Assembly (NCBI RefSeq): GCF_016808095.1
Contig: NC_068975.1
Coordinates: forward strand, 5,819,501 to 5,883,500
Direction of reading: 5' to 3'
DNA length: 64,000 nt
Source: Vigna angularis
Lineage: Eukaryota; Streptophyta; Magnoliopsida; Fabales; Fabaceae
The notes below the pieces were generated by a model, which saw only the letters and a program-made list of their open reading frames with translations, did not search any database and had not been told where the DNA came from. This document shows, one piece after another, positions 24,023 through 36,899 of the stretch. Position 1 is the stretch's first letter, and each line of letters begins with the position of its first letter. Position numbers and translations under genes: made by a program.

Positions 24023-24320
24023 ACTATCAACGACTGAAACAGAATACATATCAGTTGCTAGTTGTTGCTCACAACTCCTATAAATCAAGAATCAACATGA
24101 AGACTACAACGTCTATGAGAGCATGATTCTTATTCTACATTCATGTGCTAAACACAGTGAAATTAAACACCACTTTATTCATGATTATGTCCAAAAAGAA
24201 ATTATTGATCTACAATATGTGAATACTGAAGATCAACTTGCTTATATCTTCACCAAACTCATGGTTGAAGAAAGATTTGAATATTTGAAAAACCTTTTGG
24301 GTATGAAACTTATTGAGTGA
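24023..24320 (+). pseudogene. Sirevirus-like copia RNaseH end (after solo LTR)
   Basis: This continues the copia frame interrupted at 21296. STTETEYISVASCCSQLL is followed by KHSEIKHHFIHDYVQKE, VNTEDQLAYIFTK and LMVEERFEYLKNLLGM, ending in a stop at 24318-24320. These are the usual RNaseH end motifs of copia pol. The active-site context (TETEY) is kept, but the upstream frame is broken. Confidence 0.85.
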
Positions 24321-25300
24321 ATGTTTTAATTCAATGCATCTATTTCTCGCCATATAACATCTAGAATTAAATATCATAAGACATATCGTCTAGAGATGTC
24401 ATACTCAATTGTATGGTCTAAGTCTAATCGACTAAATACACTTCATATTGCATGCATAACAGTGTTTAGCATTGCGCCCAATTAAATAAATCAATAAGTA
24501 TAATCTAGGTTAAAAAGGTATTTCAAATTTCGCAACCTCAGCATAACCGTATGACATACATTTCTTAAGATATGATGGTAATTATGACTCGTCGATCAAT
24601 GTTCCCCAAAAATCCTTTTCTTCCTTAAAAAAGTAACTGCTTTTTTTAAAACACAAAAACCAAACTTGCAATCTAAGTCTCATATTTTCTCCCAAAGACT
24701 TTTTCATTTTGAGAATCTCTCAAGTACTCTGTATTTTAATTGCGATGTTATTCTTTTTTATTATTTTGTTTTGTGTAGAAACTTTGTGTCGTAATTAAAG
24801 TTTCGGATGATACTCGTAGTGGATTAGTTTTTATTCGGTTTAGTAATTTGAATAAAATTAGTTTCAGAATATTAATGGATGTTTTTGAAAGAAAGTTGAT
24901 TGTAAAAACAAAAAGTGGTTTGATGATATAGGTACATTAGAAATAAGTTATAATAATGGTTTTGAACGATTTTTGGTTGGTGCAAGTGAACTTTTGGAAA
25001 TTTGAATAGTGGTGTAAGTGATGAATTTGGTGATTAATTGTTGTGGAAGAATAAATGGTTTATGAAAAATAAAGTTTCAACAGACGCATAAAATATCTGG
25101 ATGTATGTTTTTAAATGTATATATATGTCATATATGATTGTTCCATTTATATTTGTATGATAATGTTTGCTTAATATAATTAAGTACTAAGTTAGGGGCG
25201 TTGGGCGTCGCCTTAATTATATATTGCATGTAGTAATGAAGTGAGTTGAAGTTATGTGGTTTTTTTATAATATGAGATGGAATATGTGTTATTATGAATG
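24321..25300. other. Post-pol and unassigned AT-rich sequence
   Basis: The first few hundred bases after the copia stop may be that element's 3' region. No LTR could be placed, and I see no coding frame with family features. Confidence 0.4.
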
Positions 25301-26097
25301 TAATGTCTGCATATATGATGTGATTATGCGGATGAGAAACATGCGTCTTGGCTAGAGGTGAGGGGGATCTAGGAGTTGACCATGAGAGGGCTCTAGGAAT
25401 TGACCCTGAGAACTGCAATTGTCGTCTCTAAGAGAGTAGTAGGGAGTGATGAATTCGATGTAGTTGTATCGAAGGTGAACTTTGCCAAGGAAGCTCTCTA
25501 GGAGAGTGGTGGGAAGTAGCATCTATGTATTTCGCTTGTAAGGCTCAAGAAAGAACAAGGGAAATAAGCTTTGTTTGGAGACTCTTGGGGAGTTGGAATG
25601 AATAATGGTTTTAGCTCTAGAGGTGAGCTGATTTTGGATGGTAGGCTATGTGTGAGGGTTAGGTTGATGATTGAACCTCTTGGGCCGAGTCTACACGTGG
25701 ATTCATTATTATTGGATGATACAACAATAATTGTTATTTGATTATGTGCTATTATATGAATTAACAGATTAAATGAAGCATGTTATGATGTGTTATTATT
25801 ATATATTTGTAAGTTAGCTCACCTTTGCATGTTGGTAGTTGTGGTTTTCACCTGTGATGTCTTACGTTATACGTAAGAAGAGGATTGCTTCGAAAACAAT
25901 TTCTTTTATTTTGGATGTAGTTTGGATAAATATTAATTATTGAATAATTTTAAATGTTTTCTTATTGTTTGAAATAAATGTTATTGAATGGAACATTTAT
26001 TTGATGAAATAAATGAACATTTTAACATGTGTCATTTGATGAAATAAATGTTATTGAATGAAACATTTATTTTAGTAGAATTATGAAAGGGTGTTAC
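25300..26097 (+). mobile_element. Third Tekay-like LTR fragment (3' part)
   Basis: The stretch ends AAAGGGTGTTACA, like the solo LTR ending at 24022. Before that it holds a block (AAGTTAGCTCACC, then TGTGATGTC and TTATACGTAAGAAG) similar to the 3' parts of the LTRs ending at 10487 and 24022. The left boundary is uncertain. An AAATGTTATTGAATG-type short duplication lies at 25976-26070. Confidence 0.5.
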
Positions 26098-29000
26098 ATG
26101 TGTCATTAGAGATTAACATATAATCTACTTTTTATCCTAGAATAATTTATACACTTACTTTGTAACACCCTAATATATAATTTTCCTTCAACATTTTACT
26201 TTTTTATGCTCTAGTACAAAAAAATGTTTTTATAGTGAGTTATTATACTTGTTATAACCCACCCGATATAATAACTTTTGTTGTGGCAATTTTGTAATTA
26301 AGGAAAACTTTTCTATATCAATTTTGTATTAAAATCGCTATAGAAAGTTATATGGTGATATAACTATAATTAAGTGGAAGCTTTTCTATACCGGTTATAG
26401 GTCTAACATGTATAATAAATCAAGTTTTCATATTCATTAGTGTTTCACTTTCATTTTTGCCTATGAGTTGTGTTTTCCTGTTCCTTTCCCTTTCTTCCCT
26501 ACACCTCGTTCCAATTTCTTCCTTGCACTTCACTTTCATTTCTTCCCTTTCATATTCACGCTCATTCTTGTGGGTTTGTTGGGTAGCCTTCGTTGTTCAT
26601 CGTCGTTGTGGTCGGTTCACTAGTTCGCCTTAGCTGGTTTGCCATCACATTGGCTCATCCTTGTCGTCGATTAAGTTTAGTATTTCTCTTGTTCTTTTCT
26701 TTGTTTGAGTGCTTATGTTAGATTTTGGGTCATAGTTTTTTATTTGGGGATTTAGAGTTTGTGAAAGTTTTGTTAGTTTTGAAGGAAGGATAATTTTATC
26801 ACACATAAGACTTTTTGTGAAGCGTTGGTAGAGGAAAGTGTGAGATCTCAGCATCAAACTGTTGCAAAGGCTAGTTCTAAGTCAGATTTGAAGGTTGTGA
26901 TTGGTGATTCGTCGCCTTTGACATTTGTGGCAACGCCTCCACCGCCTCCTACACCACCTCCACCGCCTCATGCATCGTTGGTTAATTCTAAGTCAAACAA
27001 TATTGTTGTATCATTATTTCCTATGCAGACATAAAATCATGATAGATAATATCATAATCTAGAAAACATTGAAAACCACTAAGTCGTTTCTTTTGTCACA
27101 TTTAATATGTTAAAAGTAGACGAAAAAAGCATTTTATTATTTATGTGAGTGGTATGTTTTAGCATTACTTGCTACAAGACTTTTAAAATAATTTTAAAAT
27201 TTTAGTTCATCAATAATAATAATAATAATAATAATAAAATTATATAAAAGAATATAGATAAGGCTAAATTAACCAAAATTATGTCTCCATATATTCCATT
27301 ATAAACTCACTGACCCTATATTAACTTAAAACATAATAAAATGTTATTTTTAAAATAATTTAAAAAATTAAAAATTAAAAGAAAAATAACGCACTGCCAC
27401 ATTATATTTCTTTAAAGTTGCTACTAGTACCATGCTAATAAAAAAAAGTAATTGCATCAAATTTCTCAAATGTATAAAAAGAAAATAACCTAATGGATAT
27501 TTTAAAATAAAAAACAAGACTAAATACATAATTTAACCTAATTATTAAATGAGTTATTGGTTTTTCTCACTCTCGCTCTTTGCTTTGGTAAAAAATATTC
27601 AAACTAAATCCCCTTATAACTAATATAAGATTATTTTATATTAACAATTTTGTTCTCAATAATTTAAGTTTTATGTTGATATAACGTCATCATGCAACAG
27701 ATAAACTATATTAAAATGATCACATATATAGTATAACTTGTTACAGTATCTTGACTAAAAAAAGTAGTTTATATTAAAAACAAAGATCTTTTCTATTTAT
27801 GTTAATTAGAACTCTTTCAAATCCTAATGCTTTGGTTACAGTCCTAAAAACAACACATGCATATGTTGCTTATTTCCAATGCTAATTTTCTTTGTCAATG
27901 TGCCTTTTATTATCATTTGTGTCCTAACTATGCAAACAAAGTTTATACCACAAACACGTGCATATATATGTACACACAAAAGTTCAAACCTAACCTAAAT
28001 ACCAAAGTTCTGAAAATTAATTCCAAACATCTTTGGAAACTTACATAGCAATGCACTTCACATGCATCATGTGCACATCACGTGAGTGTCTAACTTTTTC
28101 CCACTTGGCTTTGCATTCATTAATTTATGGCCAATACACCAACATTTTGCAACTTTTGATTCCTTACCAATACATAAGACCACCCATAACATCTTTTTCA
28201 GTTACTTTTATTAGCAATTAAAAAAATGCTTTGTGCATTAGACAGTGTATTAGTGTCTCCTTGCTTCCCACAATGTCAGAAATAAATAAACTATGCATAA
28301 AAATAATAATAAAGTTTATAATAATGTAAAATTGGTATGAAAAACTAGGCATATTCTCTTTTCAGTTCTCTATGAAATTCCACATGCTATGCCACCTTGA
28401 AGTTGCAAAAATGTATTACTACACATACATCAATATCACCATTGCATCATTTTCATTGTCTGTCTCTAATATGGATAAGTTATTCACAACATGCACATGG
28501 ACCTCACATTGTTTCATATTTAATTATAATATTAACATCTCTCCATAACATAACTATTTTGTGTATCTATTCTTTGACTTTCACGTCCCTTCTTTTATGT
28601 ATGTATATAAGAAGGGTAAACCCTAATATTATGTATCATACACGTGTGTAATTGTATGCACACAGGTAGTTGGGATTTAAATGTGTATAATTTTTAAATA
28701 TAAAAAATGTGTAAATTTAAATTTCAAATCAAAGGTTAAATAATTGATTTTGGGAAAATTTATCATGAAATTGTTTATTGATGGAATATTATTAGGGTGG
28801 TGATTTGTAAATAAATAGTCTTTAAGTTCAACGTGAATAAAAAGAATGATTGAACTTAAAATTACCCCTTGATTGATTTTTTTGTTTTACAAAAAAATAA
28901 TAATAGTAATTTGTTTTGTATAAAATTAGAATGAACATATTACAAAATAAAAAAAATATGGTGAAAAAGATCGTCACTCAATATATTGTTCATGAAAATG

Positions 29001-30077
29001 AGAACTTGTTATTTAGAGGTAAATTTTTAATAGATATATTTTTATTCTCCATTTAACTTTTTTTTAAGTAACTTCTTTTAATTTAGAAAAAAAAAACTAA
29101 AGTAAACAAAAAATTAGTGATAAAATATTTAATATTTATAATATAAAAGATTATTAACCCCAGTATTATTCTTGTAAATTATTGAGATATTGTAAGATTA
29201 TGCTTCAGATATAACAGCTAGACAACTGTCCATATTCCTCTGAGCTCTGTTTGGGAGAATAACTAGTTTGTATCTTATGTCCTGTGAATGCAGAGAGAAA
29301 TATTTTTTTTTATAATATTAAATTGAGAAACTACGTTTTACATTTTCAGATATTAACTATATTTATTTTTATTTATGATTAATTTAATAAAAAAATTGCA
29401 AAAGACAAGACATCATTCAAGATGGAATATCATAGTCCAACTTTAAAATTCCACAATTTGACAGTGCATTGGATGGGTTTTCTATACTACATTTTCTATT
29501 AACTTTTTTTTTGTTGAATATTTTAATTAGATTAGGGATGGCATTTCAAAGTGTAAATTTCTTAAGTAAGATATTTTAATATTATAGAAAAATTGTTTTT
29601 CCTTCATTTTTTTTTTAATTTAGAGTAAGTAAGGAGTACTTATCAACTTAAATTCATAATAGTATTTTTTATAAAGTTTCGCAATAGATAATAATATATT
29701 ACCTTCTTTTCCTCTTCCAAAATTATATTTGTTTCATCCATGATTTTCCGTCTGAACTTAGATTTCATAATTTCTTTTAAACTATATAATTTCATATAAT
29801 TTCATATACCAAATAAATATTAACATGTTATAAGTATACACACTTATCTTTTTCAAAATTTAGTAAGTAAGCATTTATTAGCATCATTAATAAAAACGTA
29901 ATAGTAAGATGACAAATATTCACGTTCATTATTTGATACATATTAGAATAAGATAGTTATAAAAAATTAAATTTTTACATTTACAAAATTAAAAATAAAA
30001 AAATAATAATATCAAATGAAAAATAAAAAATTTGTATATAAAAATATTATTTTTATTAATAAAAAAAGTAGTTAGTT
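26098..30077. other. AT-rich intergenic DNA, no gene identified
   Basis: At 26195-26420 CTATA-containing inverted motifs recur (CTATATCAATTTTGT, CTATAGAAAG, CTATACCGGTTATAG), possibly the end of a decayed DNA transposon. A 69-aa frame at 26825-27034 has a proline run encoded by CCRCC repeats, with no recognisable domain. A (TAA)n microsatellite lies at 27213-27236. The rest is low-complexity, and its short frames lack support. Confidence 0.45.
27213..27236. repeat. (AAT)n microsatellite
   Basis: About eight AAT units in a row. Confidence 0.9.
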
Positions 30078-30284
30078 ATTTTAGCAAAATGATGAAGATG
30101 AAGTTTTGATGATGTCCAAATCAAGTCAAGAAAAATCAAGGTTCAAGAAGATCTTATGAAGAATTGTATTGTAATAGAAAGCTTTTATAATAATTGTAGT
30201 TCACTCTCTAGGACTTAGATTTTTAGTGATTTTGATTTCATGTACTTTCATATTTTGTAGTTGATGTTCAGAGTCAAAATCGCA

Positions 30285-30492
30285 CTATTTTAATCGATTA
30301 AAACTAGTATTAATCAATTAAATAGAGTAAAAGCTGAAAACTCAAACTGTCTCTGAAATAATAGATTAAAATAATTTTTAATCGATTAAAACATAGATTA
30401 ATCGATTAAATGTGACAGTTGGAGTTTTCTAGCCATTTTAACTAGTCGTTGTACTCATTTTAATCGATTAACAAGTATATTAATCGATTACA
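30285..30492. repeat. TTAATCGATTAA palindrome cluster upstream of TATA
   Basis: Perfect or near copies of TTTTAATCGATTAAAA occur near 30287, 30307, 30377, 30396, 30457 and 30477. They end about 50 bp before the TATA box of the LTR. Confidence 0.85.
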
Positions 30493-31078
30493 AACGTTAA
30501 ATGATTGGAAACGAAGAACAGAAGAGACTTTGCTTGAGTCTATAAATAGGCTCTCATTTTCCTTTAACAACAATTCTTTCCTTGTGCTCTAAAACTCAAA
30601 AACCTTTGAGACTTTGTGTGTTCTTGTTCGGCTTGATAAACTCTCGTCTTTGGAGCTGATGAAGTGCTGCCACGGTGACAGAGGAATAGACGATTCATCC
30701 TTGGTGCATCTAAGGAGGTGTTTGGAAGAGGAAATAATCCTTCATGAAGTATTCGGAGGAAGTGTTCATCCTTTGTGAATATTCAAAGGAGGTGTTCATC
30801 CTTTGTGAAGCATTCGGAGGAGGTGTCCATCCTTTGGTGTGTTTAAGGGAAGTGTGTCTCATCTCTTGTGGCTTCAAGAGAAGTGGTTTCTAAACTATTA
30901 CAAATAGTATATGTGTGATTATAGTTTGTAATTGTTTTGTGATAAGTGAACTGTTTATCTTGTTTTGAGATAGGCGACTGGATGTAGGATTAGTAAGATC
31001 TGAATCAGGATAAAATCATCTGTGCAAATTTCTCTCAACTTTACTCTTTTTACTTTGTCATTATTATTTGCTTAGTAA

Positions 31079-32382
31079 CACTACTAAAAAAATTGATTTT
31101 AACTCGCCCTATAGGCTTCGGTTTAGGAAAAACCAAAGTCTATCAAAACGTGATGACATTTTTGTAGTTTAGGCGAACTTATATGTCTCGGTTCAAGAGG
31201 ACCCGAAACATATAAGTAATATTACCTCGGTTGATAGCAAAATCGATGCCTAAAAGTCTACTTTTCCGTCTGACATGTCTGAAATTTGAAGTCTGCACAG
31301 AGCCTATGGCTTCGGTTCATTTAGAACCGGTGCGAAACCATGTTTATGCCTTAGTTTAGGAGGGAACCGAGGCGTATAGCCATTTTATTTTATTTTTAAT
31401 TTTTTTCTGAGGACTATAGGCCTGGGTGGAGAATAGAACCGAGGTAGTATTAAAAACAAATTCCTACATATTTCATTTCCCCTATTCCAGTACGTTTCAC
31501 TTTTCCCTCATCCCCTCCCTCCTCTCTTGCAACCCCTCCCATTCTCCACTCCCCTCTCCCTCAACTCCATCATTCCCTCATCAACCTCTTCTCCCTCCAC
31601 CATGACGAAGAGAGAGCCTGCGACGGTGCGGCGAGACAGCCTGCGACGGTGCGGCGAGACAGCCCGCGATGGCGACTGCGATGGCGAAAACCCTTTTCTC
31701 ATGGAGCAGTGAGGAGGCGGCAGCGGCGGTGGCGGCATGGTGGCGGTTAGGCACTGGATCTGCATTTTTGGTTTTTGGTTTTTGGTTTTGTTTCTCTGCA
31801 GGTGGATGACAAATGGATCTCTGATTTTGGTTTTTGGTTTGGATCTCTAATTTTGGTTTTTGATTTGGATATTGTTTATATGATTTTTGGTTTTTGGTTT
31901 GGATACTGTTTCTCTAAAGCTTTTGAATTCTTGCTCCGTCAGGGAATAAAGTCTCCTCCTCCATTCTTCCACCTTCATTGTCGTCTCCTCCGTCTACTCT
32001 CTCCCCGCTTCCTATTTCCCCCTTCTTAGATTGGAGCAATCATCTGAGTTTTTGTCAAAGTAATTTTGCCCCCAAAAACATGGATGAAAAAATTTGCAGA
32101 TAAGCTTGAGATTAAAAAAGACAAAGAAGTTTAAGGCACAAAGAGAATAAGAAAACATAACAAAACGTGAAACCAACACTGATCTCGGTTGAAAATAAAA
32201 AAATTAAAAAACTCTACTGCCTCGGTTGTCTATGAACGAAGGCAGAATCTGAACCCTTTTGATTCGGTTCAGAACCGAGGCAAAAAACCTATCATTTTTA
32301 CCTCGTCTGTATATACCTCGATCGTGGAACCAGTGTCTATACGTGAAAATAACCGAGGCCTTTTATCTTAATTGCAGTAGTG
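31079..32382. mobile_element. Non-autonomous CACTA transposon (1304 bp)
   Basis: It begins CACTACTAAAAAAATTG and ends CAATTAAGATAAAAGG read inward from the other side (outer end GCAGTAGTG), with CACTA termini. The 3-bp TSD TAA is at 31076-31078 and 32383-32385. Removing the element leaves the LTR sequence seen at 58520 (GTAAGTTTAATTGAG). Both subterminal regions carry many CCTCGGTT or AACCGAGG motifs in both orientations, like transposase-binding sites of this superfamily. The middle is GC-rich with a repeated TGCGACGGTGCGGCGAGACA and has no transposase. Confidence 0.9.
31610..31675 (+). repeat. GC-rich direct repeat within the CACTA element
   Basis: CTGCGACGGTGCGGCGAGACAG-type units (about 22 bp) occur about two and a half times in tandem. 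They underlie short open frames on both strands that I do not regard as genes. Confidence 0.7.
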
Positions 32383-32492
32383 TAAGTTAAATTGAGAAGA
32401 AATTTTAAAAGCACACGTTCATATTAAAACCAATTCACTTCCCTCTTGGTTTGTTATCACACGTTAACCATTCCGCTGCAACCTCTCTGACA

Positions 32493-33112
32493 AATTAATA
32501 AAATATCATCAAGTTTTGCGTGCCACTTTAATTGTTTAGGTTTTAAAAAATTTACAATTTGTTCTCTTGATTAAGAATTATTTAGATTGAGTTATATAAG
32601 TTTCTTTATATAGTTCGTTCAAAAAGATAATCTATATAGCCATGGATGAATAGCTTTTAAATAAATATTAGAACTAACAAAGTATTTTGCAATTTTGATA
32701 TTTGGAATAAACATATTCAATAAGATATGTTGCCTTTTTTATTTAAAGTATTTTGCTACTAACCTCACCTTATATATATTTCTTTTTTCTATAAATCCAT
32801 TAAGATAATACTCTTTTTCTTAAAGATCTCCGTAGAACCAATTAACTTTGCTTCTTTGAGCAAATATACTAAGTCCACCTATTACTTTTCTTTATATAAT
32901 TAATTTATGTCCAATAAGAGCAGTAAATTCTAAAAAACTTATTAGATTATTTTTAGTTAGGTAAGTGTGAAAATTATTCCCAAATTTATTTCTGTCTTTT
33001 AGTTCTTTTAACTCTCGACGATTTCGCTAGTATATTAAATCACATATATCTTCAAAGACTCCATACTTTTAGTCTTTATTACTATAGTATTATATTGAAT
33101 TACATTCTTTTT
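32493..33112. other. AT-rich spacer
   Basis: No gene, RNA or mobile-element end could be recognised here. Confidence 0.5.
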
Positions 33113-33504
33113 AGACTTAAATATAATTTAAGTCTTTGAAAATTTTTGATTGAATTTTTGATAATTTTTTTTATAATTTATTAAGTATTCAATAAATTTA
33201 AATTTTTTAAGTGAATCTTTATTTAATTTTTTGTGTTAAGTTATTAGTATGGGACGATTAAGTGACTAACGGTAATTATGATCTTATTATGTCACCTTAC
33301 TAATACTACATGAAATTTTATAATTTATTATAAAATTATAAAACTCAGTAAAGTGACATGATAAAAAATAAGCCCCTTAATAATCACATAACTAAGTTAA
33401 TAAAATATGTTAACAACAGATATTCAATTAAAAATTTAAATTTTTAAAAAAAGAGGTTATTAAACATTGAATTAAAAATTTCTTTGAAACCTAATTAAAC
33501 CTTA
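33113..33504. mobile_element. Degenerate TIR element (MULE-MITE-like)
   Basis: The left arm reads TTTGAAAATTTTTGATTGAA and the inverted right arm reads TTTCAAAGAAATTTTTAATT. Inner parts also mirror each other (GTGACTAACGG, ATGTCACC and GTGACATGAT). The arms are imperfect and I see no clean TSD. Confidence 0.4.
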
Positions 33505-33890
33505 CTTTAAAGAATAAAAAAAATTACAAACAACACTATGTTTATCCTAACAACATGTTATTAAATATTTTAGAACTTATTTTCCTTTTTGAGGATTAAG
33601 TAATATTATCTTAACTACACACCCGTACACTTTTACATTGTGTTTAAATAAATAATAATAATTAAAATAAAAAATAATTAAAAGTATAATTCATTTTCAT
33701 AGAAAAATTGAATTTTTTAAGGTAAAATATGTTGTTTGGTAAGAAAATTTTCATATTATCAAATCCATGTTTTTCTCTTGGATATTTTGTTTTTAACTTG
33801 ATTTTAGTTGACAATCATCACCAACTTGACCATGACAGAATTAGCTTGGCTACGATTTAAGTGTCATAATCTCAACAGTATTTTTTTAAA

Positions 33891-35599
33891 GGTTTAATAT
33901 TTCTGCAAGTCCTATTTTTTTGTCAAACTCTCAAAAAGGACATTTACTTATTGATTCTCTGAATTGGATCTTTGTTTTTGAAAATTTGAAATAAATAGAA
34001 TCTTGCCATTGAATTGGACTAATGTTGTTAGACTGACGTGTACGTGGCATGCTAACGTGTTTTTTTAATGACGTGGCGTAAGTTATATGGTAACAAGGTT
34101 ATTGTGACGTGTAAACTCATATTTTTGAATTAAAAAATTGGGGAAATTTTAATTCAACCCCTTTGTTCGAATTATGATTTGTGAAAAGAAATTGAGAAAA
34201 ACTGTGAATGGTCCTTTGAATTAGGATTCTTGACCAAATTGGATAATCAATTGAAGATGTGTCATTCATGTTCTTTTTCAATATGTAATGGGTGGCAGAA
34301 TTGCACTAACAATGCCTTCACTTCCTCCTCTGACGGCATTGGCAATGGTGTTGCCTTCTCCCACATGTCTTGTGGGTTCGATTTGATTTTTCTGACACTG
34401 CTTATGGAGTTTTGGTCGTTGGTGGATTCGACTCCAAGAAAAAGAGTTGACGAAGGCCATGAATAAGAGGTGGAAATGAAACATCCATTATTTTGGATCA
34501 TCTAGTGAGAGATCAAGAACGCACTTGAACTTTTAAACAAAAAACAATAAATTGAAGTGCAACATACACTATATAAATTAAGTGAGACCTCTCCATTTCC
34601 TATTAAGACCATATATTCTTTGACATTGTATTCCACAATCTTTGACTCCTTAAATAACTAGGGTATATATGCAGACAAAAAGAATTTGGAAATTTAAGTG
34701 CATGAGTTGATTTTAATTCATTTATCTTTTTCGATAAGTAGTTAGCGAGAAATTTAGCCTGATGTTCTGTAACACACAAATATTTTGATGTAATTATTAG
34801 TTTGAAAAGGTGAGAACTCTATTTAGAACATCCATAATTTTGAATCATCCAGTAAGTACAACATCTAACATTTCATCATTTTGAACACGCAGTAATTCAT
34901 GTAGTTCAACCACCACCATAATGCCTCAATTTTCTTAACCTATGTTACAAACTCAATCCAACTTTTTCTCCACCATAACTACTATTCAATTCAAATCCAT
35001 TTTAATTTCCGTTCTCCTAGATCATGGTCGAAATATGTGATGGGATAGCACCGCTGCCCATTTGGGGCTGCAGCGAAGCCGCATGTACCGGTGCACAGGT
35101 TGTGAAAATGGGGTTCTGTGAAATCCTAAAATTTTTCAAACCAAATCTCTAATTTCCAGAAACAATTCAATTTGCGATTCTGGTGGGGAAAGACAAGTTT
35201 GACCGTAGCTTCTTGGTTTCTTGGGTTTTTGCAATTCTAATTGTGAGGATGATGAAAGATGGTGACCGAACAATGTTAACGGTGGTTGATGCAAGGTGAA
35301 AATAGTAGTGCAAAAGGGTTGAGGGAGAAGGATGATGAGGGGTGAAATCCCTAATTTTCATAAACAATTCATTTCAATTGCAATTTTTTTAATTTAAAAA
35401 AAGAACAAAATTCCACGTTAACAATTTGTCACATCATTAAAAAAACTAACATCAACATCCACGTCAACATAATTCTAAGTCCAATTTAACAACAAAGTTT
35501 TATTTATTTCAATTTTTTAAAAATAAGAACCCAATTGAAAAAATAACAAATCGTATTTAAAAGTCTAACCCAATTAGGATATACTGAAATCATTAAACT
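33891..35599. mobile_element. MULE-like TIR element (1709 bp)
   Basis: The ends GGTTTAAT and ATTAAACT are imperfect inverted repeats. Similarity extends inward for about 200 bp: left TTGAATTGGACTAATG and TTTAATGACGTGGC, right mirrored GTCCAATTTAACAAC and ACATCATTAAAAAAAC. The 9-bp TSD TTTTTTAAA is at 33882-33890 and 35600-35608. The low-complexity TSD weakens this a little. No transposase is present. Interior short frames at 34230-34501 and 35167-35367 have no recognisable domain and may be captured or random sequence. Confidence 0.7.
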
Positions 35600-35675
35600 T
35601 TTTTTAAATATCGACAAAAGATTCTTTCAAACTAAAGCCAAGCCTTTTTTTTCCTACAGAATCAAATTTATTTTA

Positions 35676-36890
35676 AGGTTAAATATGTTTTTTGTCCCTT
35701 AAGTATCACTGATTTTTTGTTTTAGTCCCTACTCAAAACATTGATGGCATTTAGTCCTCGTAGTATTAAAACATGTAAAAATAGTCCTTAGAAATGGACG
35801 GCGTCAACTTTTGGTTGATCTGGCAAACGGGAATGTCACGTCCTCTGCCAGCTTTACTGTTCTCTATCTGCCAGATCAAGTCACCAACACATAACGTCGT
35901 TCGAACCCGATTGGAGGTGCTGCCGGAGATACGGGTCGCCATCGCATGGATGTTGCCGCCTCAGCCACCACTCAAATAGCCACCACGCCGCTGTCCACGG
36001 TGTTGCCGGTACTTGCGCCGAAAAAGCCAACGCCCTTCACAGCGGACCACCACCACTTTGTCCCTTCTCCTTCGCGCGAGAGGAAGACGCATTCACCCTC
36101 TGCAGTGCATTCAAGCCATTCACGCCGCACCCAGTCGCCGCTTCTCGGACCATGAGTCAAGGTCGCACCGGTGATGCGACTTGCTGTCGGAGTCGTCGCT
36201 ACCCGATCCAAGGCGTCGCCGGCGAAACCCATCATCAACAGGACCCGTCTGCGCGTGAGAGAGGAGAACTGTTGCTTCTCTGTGACGAGTCTCCACCACC
36301 ACGAATGAAACCAACCACCGTTGACAAAGCTGGTTGTCGTTGTTCTCGTAGGAATCGCTCCCTCACCGGCGCCACGAGCGTTGCTCTCCTCCCTCTCAAT
36401 GCGAGGGTTTTTTTCCTCAAACGTCAAACGTCCCCAGCAAAACTCACTGCTAGTGTCGAAGACGAAAGCGCATTCTTGTTTTTTTTTATCATGCCCTTTA
36501 TTGGTTAATTCTTCTATCTCATTGTTCACTGGGATTGGAAACGTTGGAGTGTGTTTATGGTTTTCGTTCTATATCTATTGCTTAGAGGGTTAACCCCTTT
36601 GTTGGTGGCTTGAGGTGAACAGAGGCAAAGATTGGGTTATGCATTTCTCTCGTAGGAAGATGGCCATAGGGGTTTTCACGATATAAGCAATGTGGCAGAT
36701 AGAGAACAGTGAAGCTGGCAGTAGACGTAGCATTGCCATTTGCTAGATCAACTAAAAGTTGACGTCGTCCACTTTTAAGGATTATTTTTACATGTTTTAA
36801 TACTACGAGGACTAAATGCCATTAATGTTTTGAGTAGGGACTAAAACCAAAAATCAGTGATACTTAAGGGACGAAAAACATATTTAACCC
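35676..36890. mobile_element. MULE-like element with GC-rich interior (1215 bp, Pack-MULE-like)
   Basis: Long TIRs of about 130 bp begin AGGTTAAATATG and end CATATTTAACCC. A perfect 9-bp TSD TTTATTTTA is at 35667-35675 and 36891-36899. Between the TIRs, 35800-36480 is strikingly GC-rich compared with its surroundings and open in several frames. The longest is 185 aa on the minus strand at 35972-36529 (rich in R, G, T and W, no domain recognised). GC-rich cargo in a MULE suggests captured gene sequence, but its source is unknown and the frame may not be expressed. Confidence 0.85.
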
Positions 36891-36899
36891 TTTATTTTA

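Larger units (their letters stand above)
30078..32492 (+). mobile_element. Sirevirus-like solo LTR, interrupted by a CACTA element
   Basis: The outer parts (30078-31078 and 32383-32492) align with the LTR at 57567-58620. Shared features are GTTTTGATGAT near the start, repeated GCATTCGGAGGAGGTG units, AACTGTTTATCTTG, GTGCAAATTTCTCTCAAC, and CATTCCGCTGCA near the end. A TATA box (CTATAAATAGG, 30540-30550) follows an ATCGAT palindrome array. The LTR ends CTCTGACA with no primer-binding site after it, so it is a solo LTR. The exact left end is uncertain and no clean TSD was found. Confidence 0.75.

Noticed and set aside
26825..27034. Proline-rich protein gene
   Set aside because: 69 aa with a proline run from a simple repeat, no domain, no splice context and AT-rich flanks.
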